Part shown: in pieces, positions 45,182-53,841 of the stretch | Position numbering within the stretch: the first letter of the stretch is position 1 | Layout of the letters: every line of letters starts with the position of its first letter | From: JAKOUY01 sp037045185 | Lineage (GTDB): Bacteria > Actinomycetota > Acidimicrobiia > Acidimicrobiales > Ilumatobacteraceae | DNA length: 64,000 nucleotides | NCBI GenBank assembly: GCA_037045185.1 | Contig: JBAOHQ010000014.1 | Coordinates: forward strand, 248,001 to 312,000 | Direction: 5' to 3' | Made by a program: the position numbers and the translations under genes | Notes under the pieces: model-generated | Database searches by the model: none | What the model saw: the letters and a program-made list of their open reading frames with translations, nothing else | Told to the model about the DNA's origin: nothing

Positions 45182-47200
45182 CTACTTGACCTGATCTGTC
45201 AGGCCGACGGCCCGGAAGATCATGTTGGCGTAGAACTGCTTGGCGGTGGGGGTGCGCAGGTGGATCCGCCCGTCGGAGCGGCTCAGCTCGGCCTCGATCG
45301 ACGCCAGCGTCGCGCTCCCAGTCGATCACCGTGACGTTCGGGTAGGTCTGCGGCAGGGCACGGATCAACGCGTTGTTCCCCTCGATCCACGAGCGTGGCG
45401 CCTTCACCGTGAGGAAGAACACGCGGGGCACCTTGGCCGGGGGGAGCTGCTCCATGATCCGGGCGAAGGTCTTCGCCGACACCGAACCGTTCGTGCCGGT
45501 CTGGATGATGACGGTGGACGGGATGATGCCCATCGGGGCGATCAGCTCCAACAACTCCGCCACCCCGGATCCTTGGCGGCTGGTCACCGCATCGACCTTG
45601 ATCCCCCCAGCGGTCAGGTTCGGCGCAGCGCCGAGCATGACCGATTCACCGATGGCCAGCGGGGGGCGGGGGGCCTGCGGACTGGTGGTGGTCGTGGTCG
45701 TCGGTTGGCTCGCCGCCACCGGCGTGGAGCCCGGCGACGGTACCGTCGCCTGCGGTGACGTGGCCCTCGGGGCGGCGACGGTGTTTGGCGTGGTGCCCGA
45801 GGGGCTCGGCTGGATCACCGCCTGGCCGGCCTCGTTGTCGCACTCCTGGCCGCCGATGCAGCGGTTCTCAGCCAGGCCGACGGAGATCGCCGCGAAGGAC
45901 GTGGCCAAGGTGAGCACGCCGAAGCCGGCGATCAGCGCCCGTGACCTGCGCCTGGCCCGGGCCGTGCGTGGCCGCCGCTCACCGCGCAGCCACTCGCCGA
46001 GGCGTCCCTGGCGCACGGGCATTTCGACGAACCGGAAGCTGACCTCGGCGACCAGGCAGGTCGAGCGCGACCCCGATGGCGAACCGACCGACGGGCAACT
46101 CGGGGGGTAGGTCACGGCGCAACACCTGGAAGATGGGCCAGTGGAACAGGTACAGCCCGTAGCTGCGTGTGCCGATCCAGCGCAACGGGGCCAGCGCCAT
46201 CACCCGGTGCGCCCACGTGCGCTGATGGGTCACGGCGGCGATCACGGTGACGGTGGCCAGCCCGGTGAGCAAGAACCCGCCACGGAACAGCGCCGAGTTG
46301 TAGCGGATCCCGAATTCGCGGCCGGGTTCGGACAGCGACAGGCACCACATCAGCACGCCGAGGCCGGCCGCTCCCAGCACGGCGATGAGGTCCAACCGCC
46401 GCGCCCGGCGGCGCAGTGGTCCGCGCATGATGGCCACCGGCCGCCACAGCATGGCCATCGCCCCACCCAGCATCAGCCCGCCCGCCCGGCTGAGGCTGCC
46501 GAGGTAGAGCGATTCGTTGGTGTTGATGCACCGCCCGAACACCGACGTGTACCCGGCCCCGCCACCGGCCGGGCACGTGGCCTCGATGTCGCCGGGCACG
46601 AACAGCACGGCGACGGCGACGGCGATGCCGATCGACACCACCAGCAAGAAGGCGCCGACCGCGCGGGATCCTGTCACGGCCGAGCTTGACCACGAGCAAC
46701 ATGACCAGCGGCCAGACCAGGTAGTACTGCTCCTCCACCGCCAGGGACCACAGGTGGCGCAGGGGTACGAAGGCCTCCACGGCGGTGTACCCCTGGCCGA
46801 CCCAGATCTGGAACCAGTTGGAGGTGTAGGTCAGCCCGGCGACGAGATCACCGCGCACCCGGCCCTGCGCAGACCTCCAGGCCACGGCCATGTACACCGC
46901 CACGCCGACCAGCGTCAGCCACAGCGCCGGGAGCAGTCGGCGGAACCGCCGTCGCCAGAACGCCCGCAGGCTGATCGACCCGTTGCGCTCGTGCTCGCCC
47001 ACCAGCAGCAGCGTGATCAGGTACCCGCTGATGACGAAGAACACTTCGACGCCGAGGAACCCACCCGGCAACCAGGTGTGGTTGGCGTGGTAGACGATGA
47101 CCGCCGACACGGCCAAGGCGCGGAGCCCGTCCAGACCGCCCACGTACGGCATGCGGCTGATCAACGGACCCTGCCGGTGCGATGAAGGGGTGGCCGGCAT
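45182..47200 (-). CDS. acyltransferase-3/SGNH membrane protein (OafA-like), frameshifted, copy 2
   Basis: A homologue of the preceding gene, broken by three +1 steps near 46672, 46060 and 45310. Pieces in order: YVGGLDGLRALAVSAVIVYH, GVEVFFVISGYLITLLLVGE, RHLWSLAVEEQYYLVWPLVM; then FGRCINTNESLYLGSLSRAG, GTRSYGLYLFHWPIFQVL; then VSFRFVEMPVRQGRLGEWL, a Thr/Pro spacer, IGESVMLGAAPNL, IQTGTNGSVSAKTF; then SDGRIHLRTPTAKQFYANMI to VGLTDQVK. The paired Cys ENRCIGGQEC matches ENRCVGAVEC of copy 1. GGAGG precedes the ATG. Both copies carry GESV where GDSV is usual. Confidence 0.82.
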
Positions 47201-47250
47201 GGGCCTCCAGTTTGCCCGACGGTCCCCTGGCGGGGTTGGCACCGTGGCCG

Positions 47251-48132
47251 CTACGGCGCGGTTTTCAGCAGCCCCGGTAGCCCGAGGTTGGAGGCGATCT
47301 CGCGCGTCGCCGTACTGCGGTTCATCGTGTAGAAGTGCAGGCCCGGCGCACCTGCCTGCAACAGCGCGGCGCACAACTCGGTGGCCGTCTCCACGCCCAG
47401 GCGATACAGCTCGGCCGGATCACCGGCGCAGGCGGTCAGCCGCTCGACGAGCCACTGCGGCACCTCGGCCCCGCTCAGCTGGGCCATCCGCTGGACCTGG
47501 GCGAGGTTGGTGATGGGCATGATGCCCGGGACGACGGGCTTGTCGACACCGAGGTCGGCGAGCTCGTCGACCAGGCGCACGTAGAGCCCGGCCTCGAAGA
47601 AGAACTGGGTGATGGCGAAGTCGGCGAGGCGCAGCTTGGCGGCAAGGAACCTGCGGTCCGATGCACGATCGGCCGAGCGCGGATGCACCTCGGGATGGGC
47701 GGCGACCCCGACCGAGAAGTCACCGGACGCGGCGACGTGCTCGACCAGGTCGAGGGCGTAGCGGTAATCGCTGGGCGGCGCGGCGGTCAGCGCGTCGGCC
47801 GGCGGATCGCCGCCGAGGGCCAGGATGTTGCTGACCCCGGCAGCGCGGTACTGGCCGAGGATGTCGCTGATCTCGCCACGCGTGTGCCCGAAGCAGGTGA
47901 GGTGGGCCATGGGCGTGATGGCGGTCTCTTCGCGCACCCAGGTGACCAGCTCGTGCGTCCGCGAGCGCGTACTGCCCCCTGCGCCGTAGGTGACGCTGAC
48001 GAAACTGGGGTGGATCACCTCGAGATCGGCGATGGTGCGCCCGAGGGTCAGCCAACCCGGCTCGGTCTTCGGGGGGAAGAACTCGTAGGACACCGTCGGT
48101 CCGGCTGCGAGCAGGTCGGCGATGCGAGACAT
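47251..48132 (-). CDS. metF: methylenetetrahydrofolate reductase
   Basis: A 293-residue flavin enzyme reducing 5,10-methylene-THF to 5-methyl-THF for methionine synthesis. VSYEFFPPKTEPGWLTL holds the catalytic Glu, then FVSVTYGAGGSTRSRTHEL, MAHLTCFGHTRGEISDIL, NILALGGDPPAD, GVAAHPEVHP, RLADFAITQFFFEAGLYVRL and VPGIMPITNLAQVQRMAQ. The ATG has TAGCCT 8 nt upstream. Divergent from the DUF2510 gene with 85 bp between starts. Confidence 0.94.
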   Translation of the reverse strand: MSRIADLLAAGPTVSYEFFPPKTEPGWLTLGRTIADLEVIHPSFVSVTYGAGGSTRSRTHELVTWVREETAITPMAHLTCFGHTRGEISDILGQYRAAGVSNILALGGDPPADALTAAPPSDYRYALDLVEHVAASGDFSVGVAAHPEVHPRSADRASDRRFLAAKLRLADFAITQFFFEAGLYVRLVDELADLGVDKPVVPGIMPITNLAQVQRMAQLSGAEVPQWLVERLTACAGDPAELYRLGVETATELCAALLQAGAPGLHFYTMNRSTATREIASNLGLPGLLKTAP

Positions 48133-48217
48133 GTATCCCCAGGCTAACGGTGGGCCGCGTGGCAAACTCGGCGCGTTCGCGGATGGCACGCCGGGCGGCG
48201 TGCACAAGGAGGCCGAG

Positions 48218-49441
48218 ATGAGCGCACCCGCAGGCTGGCACCCAGACCCCTACGGCCGCTTCGCCAAGCGGTACTGGGATGGCCAGCAGTGGACCGAACA
48301 CGTGGTCACGGGCGACGAGCGCCAGCAGGTCGATCCGATGGGCACCTCGACGGCGATCCCCTTCGCCACGCCGGAATCGGCGCAGACCACCCGCCGCCAG
48401 CCCGACGGGGATGGTGGCGCCAGCCCCGGTCACGGCTTTGCCGCCACGTCGAGCGCCGTCGACCCAGGCGGCGCACCGGCGACCGCCCCGGCCAGGCCTG
48501 ACGGCGGCGGGTTCTGGGGGCTGCTCGCCAGGATGGCGCCTGACTCACGAACCCGCCCGGACCCGACCCTGCCCATCGTGCTGAGCGGCCTGGGTGGTGT
48601 GCTGGCGGGAGGCGGCATCGCCGCGCTCGTCATCGGTGACTCGTCGACGCGGGCCAAGGTGGTGATCGCCGGCGTCGTCATCACCGCGCTCTGCCTGGTC
48701 GTGCGGTTGTCCGTGCCCCGTCCGGCCGAGGTCCGTTCCGCAGCGATCGGCGGCGGGATCGTCGGCCTGGCGGTGCTCGCCGCCGGCATCGTCGGCGACG
48801 GGTTCACCGACAACGACTGGGTTCCTGCGGCGGTGATCGCCGCGCTCTTCCTCGCCGCCTGGGCGCTGCCGGGGTTCTTCGGGCGCACGGTCATGCTGGG
48901 CATCGGGACCTTCGCCGTGGTCGCGGCGGTGGCGGCTGCCATCGACAACGATCCGGTCGATCCGGATGCCCGATCGGTCAACGTCGATGTTCCCTTCTTC
49001 GATCGCATCGGCAACCAGGGATACGTGTTCATGGTGTTGGGCGCGGCGCTGATGGGGCTGGTGTACCTCCTCGACCGCCGCGGCTTTCGGGGGACGGCGA
49101 CGGGCCTCGTGGCCGCTGGCTTGTCGTCCACGGGACTGGGCCTGGCAGCGCTGGTGACCGAGTTCGGCGAGACGGGCGGGCCGATCCTGTCCGTGATGGT
49201 GGGCGGCCTGGTGTGCTTCGTGGGCAGCAATGGCGCCCGGCGGGCCACCACGTGGACGGGTGCGCTGATCACCGCAGTCGCCGTGGCCGCGCTGGTGGCG
49301 AATCTCCTGGAGCCGGCGTCGTCGGGTGAGGTCGGCCTGGTGGGCCTGCTCAGCGCCGCCGCGCTGGTCGCCGTGTCGGTCGTTGCCGCCAGACGGCGGG
49401 CGGCTCGCCGGCCAGCTGACCCGGCGGTCCCTGCCGGCTGA
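48218..49441 (+). CDS. DUF2510-containing polytopic membrane protein
   Basis: A 407-residue protein. The N-terminal DUF2510 motif is APAGWHPDPYGRFAKRYWDG followed by QQWTEHV, a short Trp-rich module common at the N-terminus of actinobacterial membrane proteins. A disordered stretch to about residue 105 leads to about ten hydrophobic segments (IVLSGLGGVLAGGGIAALVI, GNQGYVFMVLGAALMGLVYL, VGLLSAAALVAVSVVAARR). AAGGAGG lies 7 nt upstream of the ATG. Function unknown. Confidence 0.75.
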   Translation: MSAPAGWHPDPYGRFAKRYWDGQQWTEHVVTGDERQQVDPMGTSTAIPFATPESAQTTRRQPDGDGGASPGHGFAATSSAVDPGGAPATAPARPDGGGFWGLLARMAPDSRTRPDPTLPIVLSGLGGVLAGGGIAALVIGDSSTRAKVVIAGVVITALCLVVRLSVPRPAEVRSAAIGGGIVGLAVLAAGIVGDGFTDNDWVPAAVIAALFLAAWALPGFFGRTVMLGIGTFAVVAAVAAAIDNDPVDPDARSVNVDVPFFDRIGNQGYVFMVLGAALMGLVYLLDRRGFRGTATGLVAAGLSSTGLGLAALVTEFGETGGPILSVMVGGLVCFVGSNGARRATTWTGALITAVAVAALVANLLEPASSGEVGLVGLLSAAALVAVSVVAARRRAARRPADPAVPAG

Positions 49442-49453
49442 CGGCCCGGGTGG

Positions 49454-50954
49454 TCAGTGCCGGAAGTGACGCCGGCCGGTGAACACCATGGCAATGCCCC
49501 GTTCGTCGGCGGCGGCGATGGACTCGTCGTCGCGCACGCTGCCGCCCGGTTGGATGATCGCCGTGACACCCGCGTCGGCCACCACGTCGAGGGCGTCACG
49601 GAAGGGGAAGAACGCATCGGAGGCGCACACCCCGCCGGCGGCGCGGCCGGCGGCGCGGCCGGCGGCGATGCGGGCGCTGTCCACCCGGTTCTGCTGGCCC
49701 GCGCCGACGCCAACGGCCCGGCGGTCAGAGGCCAACACGATGGCGTTGCTGCTGACCGCGGCGCAGACCTGCCAGGCGAAGACCAGATCGGGCCACTGCC
49801 CGGGAGTGGGTCGGGCCGACGTCACCACCTGCCACAGCTCGGAGGGATCCTCCACCGCATCCACCTGCTGGACCAGCAGCCCGCCGTCGATCGATCGGAT
49901 GTCCAGATCGGCGCCATGGGGGCGCGGCGCCCGCAGGACACGGAGGTTCTTCTTGGGCGACAGCAGGTCACGAGCTGCCGGCTCCACCTCGGGGGCGATC
50001 AACACCTCGGTGAACACCGAGCCCAGTGCCTCGACCATCGCCGCGGTAGCCGGGCGGTTCACGGCGATGATCCCGCCGAAGGCACTGACCGGGTCGCAGT
50101 CGTTGGCCAGCCGGTAGGCCTCGGCGATGTCGGTGGCCACGGCAACACCGCACGGGTTGGCGTGCTTGACGATCACGCAGGCCGGCTCGTCGAAGCGGTG
50201 GACGAGACGCCAGGCAGCCTCGCTGTCGAGCAGGTTGAGGTAGCTGAGCTCCTTGCCGCCGAGCTGCTCGGCGTCGTCCCACCAGCTCCGCCGCCCGGCG
50301 AGGCGGTAGCGGGCCCCCTGCTGATGTGGGTTCTCCCCGTACCGCAGCGTCTGCGCCCGCTCGAGCGACAGGTGCATCGTCTCCGGCAACGGTTCGTCCG
50401 CGGTGGGGGCGTCGAACCAGTTGGCGATGGATGCGTCGTAGGCGGCGATCCTGGCGAACGCGGTGGCGGCCAACCGGCGCCGGGTGGCGGCGCTGAGCGA
50501 GCCGTCGCGGGCGATCTCGTCGACCACCACGCCGTAGTCCGCAGGATCGACCACCACGCCGACGTGGGCGAAGTTCTTCGGCCGCGGCGCGCACCATCGC
50601 CGGGCCGCCGATGTCGATCTGCTCGACCCGCCGGTCGCTCTCGAACGGGTACAGGTTGACCACCACCAGGTCGATGGCCGAGATGCCGTACTGGGCCATG
50701 TCGATCTGGTGGGACGCCTTGGTGGGATCGGCCAGGATGCCGCCGTGGATCCGCGGGTGCAGGGTGACGACTCGGTGGTCGAGGATGGCCGGCACGCCGG
50801 TGATGTCAGCCACGTCGGTGACGGGAACGCCAGCCGCGGCCACCGCTGCCGCCGTGCCCCCACTGCTGACCAGCGTCCACCCGGCGTCGTCCAGGGCGCT
50901 GGCCAGCTCGACGATGCCGGACTTGTCGTAGACGGAGAGCAGGGCGGTGGGCAT
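49454..50954 (-). CDS. purH: bifunctional AICAR formyltransferase/IMP cyclohydrolase PurH (frameshifted)
   Basis: The final two steps of IMP synthesis. N-terminal IMP cyclohydrolase: TALLSVYDKSGIVELASAL, TLVSSGGTAAAV, HPRIHGGILAD, VVNLYPFES and IDIGGPAMVRAAA; one extra base near 50570-50584 shifts the frame. The formyltransferase continues with KNFAHVGVVVDPADYG, LRYGENPHQQGARY, GKELSYLNLLD, VIVKHANPCGVAVA, VCASDAFFPF and IIQPGGSVRDDE. A 12-bp repeat gives AAGRAAGRAAGG near the C-terminus. The ATG has TACCGT 7 nt upstream. About 499 residues after correction. Confidence 0.92.
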
Positions 50955-51065
50955 CACGATGACGGTAGTTGCGAACCGAATACACCGCTCACGTCGTTGA
51001 CAAGGTGTACGGTTCAGGTGACCAACAGCGGTGGCCCGACCACTCACCCACAGAAGGGGCAACAC

Positions 51066-51641
51066 GTGGACCTGAGCAAGTTCAAGACATCCGACTGGAT
51101 GAAGGTTGGCGGCGGGGTACTCATGCTCATCGCCGGCTTCCTCGCCTGGATCAGCTTCGATGTCCCGAGCGGGACCCCGTTCTCTCCGGCAGAGCCGAAC
51201 GCGTTCGACTTCTTCTGGACGGGCACCCTGCCGTGGATCCTGCTGGTGGCCGTGGGGCTGATCACGTTCCTGATGGCCGCCGGGATGATGAAGGCCGGAT
51301 CGCTCCCGTGGCCGCTGGTCATGCTCGGCGCCGCCGGGCTGGCCCTGCTGCTGATTCTCATCCGCGTGCTCTTCAACCCCGGCGTGGAGACTGGTTCAGG
51401 CGGTGGATTCAGCATCGGTCGTGGCATCGGCATGTGGCTGGCGCTCATCGCCGGTGTCGTCTCGCTGGTGGGCACGCTGAACGGGTTCAAGGAGTCGGGT
51501 GGCAACCTGGCCGACCTCACCGACGTGGACAAGCTGAAGTCCAGCTTCTCCGGTGGCGGTCGCCCGTCCGGACGCCAGGGTCCTCCCCCGCCGCCGCCCC
51601 CCGGTGGGTTCACTCCGCCCCCGCCGCCACCCGGCCGGTAG
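51066..51641 (+). CDS. small polytopic membrane protein with proline-rich tail
   Basis: A 191-residue protein. Four hydrophobic segments: WMKVGGGVLMLIAGFLAWIS, LPWILLVAVGLITFLMAAG, LVMLGAAGLALLLILIRVLF and GMWLALIAGVVSLVGTLNGF. The C-terminus is a run of prolines (GPPPPPPPGGFTPPPPPPGR), suited to protein binding. GTG start with AGAAGGGG 6 nt upstream. The family is not recognised; proteins of this layout are frequent in actinobacteria. An intrinsic terminator follows at 51656. Confidence 0.65.
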   Translation: MDLSKFKTSDWMKVGGGVLMLIAGFLAWISFDVPSGTPFSPAEPNAFDFFWTGTLPWILLVAVGLITFLMAAGMMKAGSLPWPLVMLGAAGLALLLILIRVLFNPGVETGSGGGFSIGRGIGMWLALIAGVVSLVGTLNGFKESGGNLADLTDVDKLKSSFSGGGRPSGRQGPPPPPPPGGFTPPPPPPGR

Positions 51642-51655
51642 GCGGACGATCGAGC

Positions 51656-51691
51656 GAAAGCCCCGCTGCGGCGGGGCTTTCGCCGTTTTTT
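51656..51691 (+). terminator. intrinsic terminator after the proline-rich membrane protein
   Basis: GAAAGCCCCGC and GCGGGGCTTTC pair as a perfect 11-bp stem around TGCG, followed by CGCCGTTTTTT. A U-tract of this quality is rare in this window. It isolates the sulfide operon promoter downstream. Confidence 0.9.
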
Positions 51692-51715
51692 CGGGTCCTT
51701 CGCCCCTACTCAGAT

Positions 51716-51733
51716 CATACCCCAAGGGGTATG
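51716..51733. promoter_or_regulatory. CsoR/CstR-like operator upstream of the sulfide operon
   Basis: CATACCCCAAGGGGTATG is a perfect 8+2+8 palindrome. It matches the TACCCC-N2-GGGGTA-type operators of the CsoR/RcnR/CstR family, whose CstR members respond to persulfides. It overlaps a TATGTT -10-like hexamer (51730-51735) and lies 25 bp before the SQR ATG. A repressor gene is not in the window. Confidence 0.7.
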
Positions 51734-51758
51734 TTGAGTATCGAAAGCGAGGCTCATC

Positions 51759-53024
51759 ATGAGCAAGCGGATCGTCATTCTGGGCGGTGGCACGGGAGGT
51801 ACCCTCACCGCCAACCGGCTCCGCCGCGAACTATCCATCCACGATGCCAGCATCACCGTCATCGACCAGGACAACGACCACGTCTACCAGCCTGGGCTGC
51901 TGTTCATCCCCTTCGGCCTGACCCACGGCGCCGACATCGTCCGCCTCCGTCATCAGCAGTTGCACCACGGCATCGAGTTCGTCAACCAGGCGATCGACCA
52001 TGTCGACATCGAGACCGAAGTGGTCCACCTGGCCGACGGCACACAGCTTCCCTACGACGTGCTGATCGTCGCCTCCGGTGCGGTGCTGTCGCCGGAGGAG
52101 ACCGAGGGTCTGGTGTGGAGCGACACGCTGCACACCTTCTACGACCTCCCGGGCGCCACGGCGTTGGCGGACGCCCTCGCCGCCTTCGACGGCGGCCATC
52201 TCGTGGTCAACGTGGTGGACCTGCCCATCAAGTGCCCCGTCGCCCCGCTGGAGTTCTGCTTCCTCGCCGACTGGTACTTCACCGAGCGGGGCATCCGTGA
52301 CCGGGTGGACATCACCTACGTCACGCCGCTCGACGCCGCCTTCACCAAGCCCGTCGCGGCCGAACGCCTCGGCGGGTTGCTGGTGGACAAGCACATCGAC
52401 ATGGTCACCGAGTTCAACACCGGCGAGGTGGACGACGCGGCCAAGACGTTGATCGGCTACGACGGGCGTGTGCAGTCCTACGACCTCGCCGTGGTGGTGC
52501 CGATGCACAGCGGCGCGGCGTATGTGGGTCGCAGCCCGGGCCTCGGCGACGATCTGAACTTCGTGCCGACACACCCGCGCACGCTGCAGTCCGAGGTGCG
52601 CCCGAACATCTTCGTCATCGGTGACGCCACCACCGTCCCGGCCTCCAAGGCTGGCTCGGTCACCCACTTCGAGGGCGAGGTCCTCGTCGAGAACGTCGTC
52701 CGCTTCCTGCGCGATCAGCCACTGGACGCCGGCTACGACGGGCACGCCAACTGCTTCATCGAGACCGGGTTCGGCAAGGCCCTGTTGATCGACTTCAACT
52801 ACGACACCGAGCCGCTGCCGGGCCACTACCCGGGCCGTGTGGGTATGCCGCTGCTCAAGGAGAGCCGGATGAACCACCTCGGCAAGCTGATGTTCCAGTG
52901 GTTCTACTGGCACGGCCTGCTGCCCGGTCGCCACGTTCCGGGCATCGACACCCAGATGCCATCGGCCGGCAAGGACCGGCCGGAAGCTCACCCCAATGAG
53001 ATCAACCAGGAGACTCACGTATGA
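51759..53024 (+). CDS. sulfide:quinone oxidoreductase-like FAD protein
   Basis: A 421-residue flavoprotein: RIVILGGGTGGTLTANRLRR for FAD, QDNDHVYQPGLLFIPFGLTH, LPYDVLIVASGAVLSPEE, VDLPIKCPVAPLEFCFLADW with Cys residues near 160-167, IFVIGDATTVPASKAGSVTH and the C-terminal amphipathic region LMFQWFYWHGLLPG, which may bind the membrane. The sequence fits the SQR/flavocytochrome-c sulfide dehydrogenase group; the Cys set differs from classical type I SQR, so the type is uncertain. GCGAGG lies 6 nt upstream. It is first of three genes, and its stop overlaps the start of the next. Confidence 0.8.
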   Translation: MSKRIVILGGGTGGTLTANRLRRELSIHDASITVIDQDNDHVYQPGLLFIPFGLTHGADIVRLRHQQLHHGIEFVNQAIDHVDIETEVVHLADGTQLPYDVLIVASGAVLSPEETEGLVWSDTLHTFYDLPGATALADALAAFDGGHLVVNVVDLPIKCPVAPLEFCFLADWYFTERGIRDRVDITYVTPLDAAFTKPVAAERLGGLLVDKHIDMVTEFNTGEVDDAAKTLIGYDGRVQSYDLAVVVPMHSGAAYVGRSPGLGDDLNFVPTHPRTLQSEVRPNIFVIGDATTVPASKAGSVTHFEGEVLVENVVRFLRDQPLDAGYDGHANCFIETGFGKALLIDFNYDTEPLPGHYPGRVGMPLLKESRMNHLGKLMFQWFYWHGLLPGRHVPGIDTQMPSAGKDRPEAHPNEINQETHV

Positions 53025-53335
53025 GCACCACCACCGTTGCCGGCACACCAGTCGAGGTAGACGGCGAGGGATTCTTCGCCGACCCATCGGTGTGGACCAA
53101 GGACATGGCCATCGAGATGGCCGCCGCTGACGGCATGACCCTGAACGACCGCCACTGGCAGGTCATCGAGTTCATGCGGTCCGAGCATGCCGCCAAGGGC
53201 ACCGGCCCCACGGTCCGGGTCCTCGGCAAGAACTCCGGCGTCAGCGTCAAGGAACTGTACGAGCTGTTCCCCAAGGGCCCGGCTAAGACCGCCGCCCGCT
53301 ACGCGGGGATCCCCAAGCCGAAGGGCTGCATCTGA
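53021..53335 (+). CDS. TusE/DsrC-like sulfur carrier with one C-terminal cysteine
   Basis: A 104-residue protein: VDGEGFFADPSVWTKDMAIE, GMTLNDRHWQVIEFMR and a C-terminal arm LFPKGPAKTAARYAGIPKPK followed by GCI. DsrC proteins carry two Cys in this arm; the penultimate Cys is kept but the one 11 residues before it is Ala (KTAARYAG). This is the TusE-like pattern of a single persulfide-carrying Cys. It would take sulfur from the flavoprotein or DsrE2 and pass it on. Start overlaps the SQR stop (ATGA). Confidence 0.85.
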   Translation: MSTTTVAGTPVEVDGEGFFADPSVWTKDMAIEMAAADGMTLNDRHWQVIEFMRSEHAAKGTGPTVRVLGKNSGVSVKELYELFPKGPAKTAARYAGIPKPKGCI

Positions 53336-53337
53336 TC

Positions 53338-53814
53338 ATGGCTGACACCCCTGCCCCCATCACGAAGGTGTCGATCGTCGTCTCCAAGGGGTCGCTCGAC
53401 GGCATCTACCCGGCGCTGATCATGGCCAACGGCGCCCGCGCCGAAGGCATCGAGGCCAACCTGTTCTTCACCTTCTTCGGCCTTGACGCCGTCCATCGCA
53501 AGCGGATCGAGCACATCAAGGTGGCCACCGTCGGCAACCCGGGGATGCACATCCCGACCCTGCTCGGCGGCCTGCCCGGCATGTCCGCGCTGGCCACCCA
53601 CATGATGAACAAGAAGATGGCCGATCTGGACATCCCGCCGATCGGTGAGTTCATCGAGATGATCGGCGACACCGGCTGCGGCATGTACGCCTGCAAGGCC
53701 TCGGTGGACATGTTCGGCCTGGAGAAGGACGACTTCGTCGAGCAGATCGACGACATCATCACCGTCGGCGAGTTCTACGACCGGGCCGCCGGCGGGCAGA
53801 TCATCTTCACCTGA
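53338..53814 (+). CDS. DsrE2-like sulfurtransferase
   Basis: A 158-residue protein: KVSIVVSKGSLDGIYPALIM, IEANLFFTFFGLDAVHRK, then GMSALATHMMNKKMADLDIP and the active loop GDTGCGMYACKASVDMFGLE with two Cys, ending DDIITVGEFYDRAAGGQ. The CGMYAC motif is typical of DsrE2/peroxiredoxin-like sulfurtransferases that hand persulfide sulfur to TusE/DsrC. It lies two bases after the DsrC-like gene, so the three products likely act as one sulfur relay. Confidence 0.85.
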   Translation: MADTPAPITKVSIVVSKGSLDGIYPALIMANGARAEGIEANLFFTFFGLDAVHRKRIEHIKVATVGNPGMHIPTLLGGLPGMSALATHMMNKKMADLDIPPIGEFIEMIGDTGCGMYACKASVDMFGLEKDDFVEQIDDIITVGEFYDRAAGGQIIFT

Positions 53815-53841
53815 TCATCGGCCCGGCCGGGACCGGTTCCG

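Noticed and set aside
49630..49665. GGCGCGGCC repeats in purH as a regulatory repeat
   Set aside because: They are in frame and give AAGRAAGRAAGG within PurH; a small coding expansion only.
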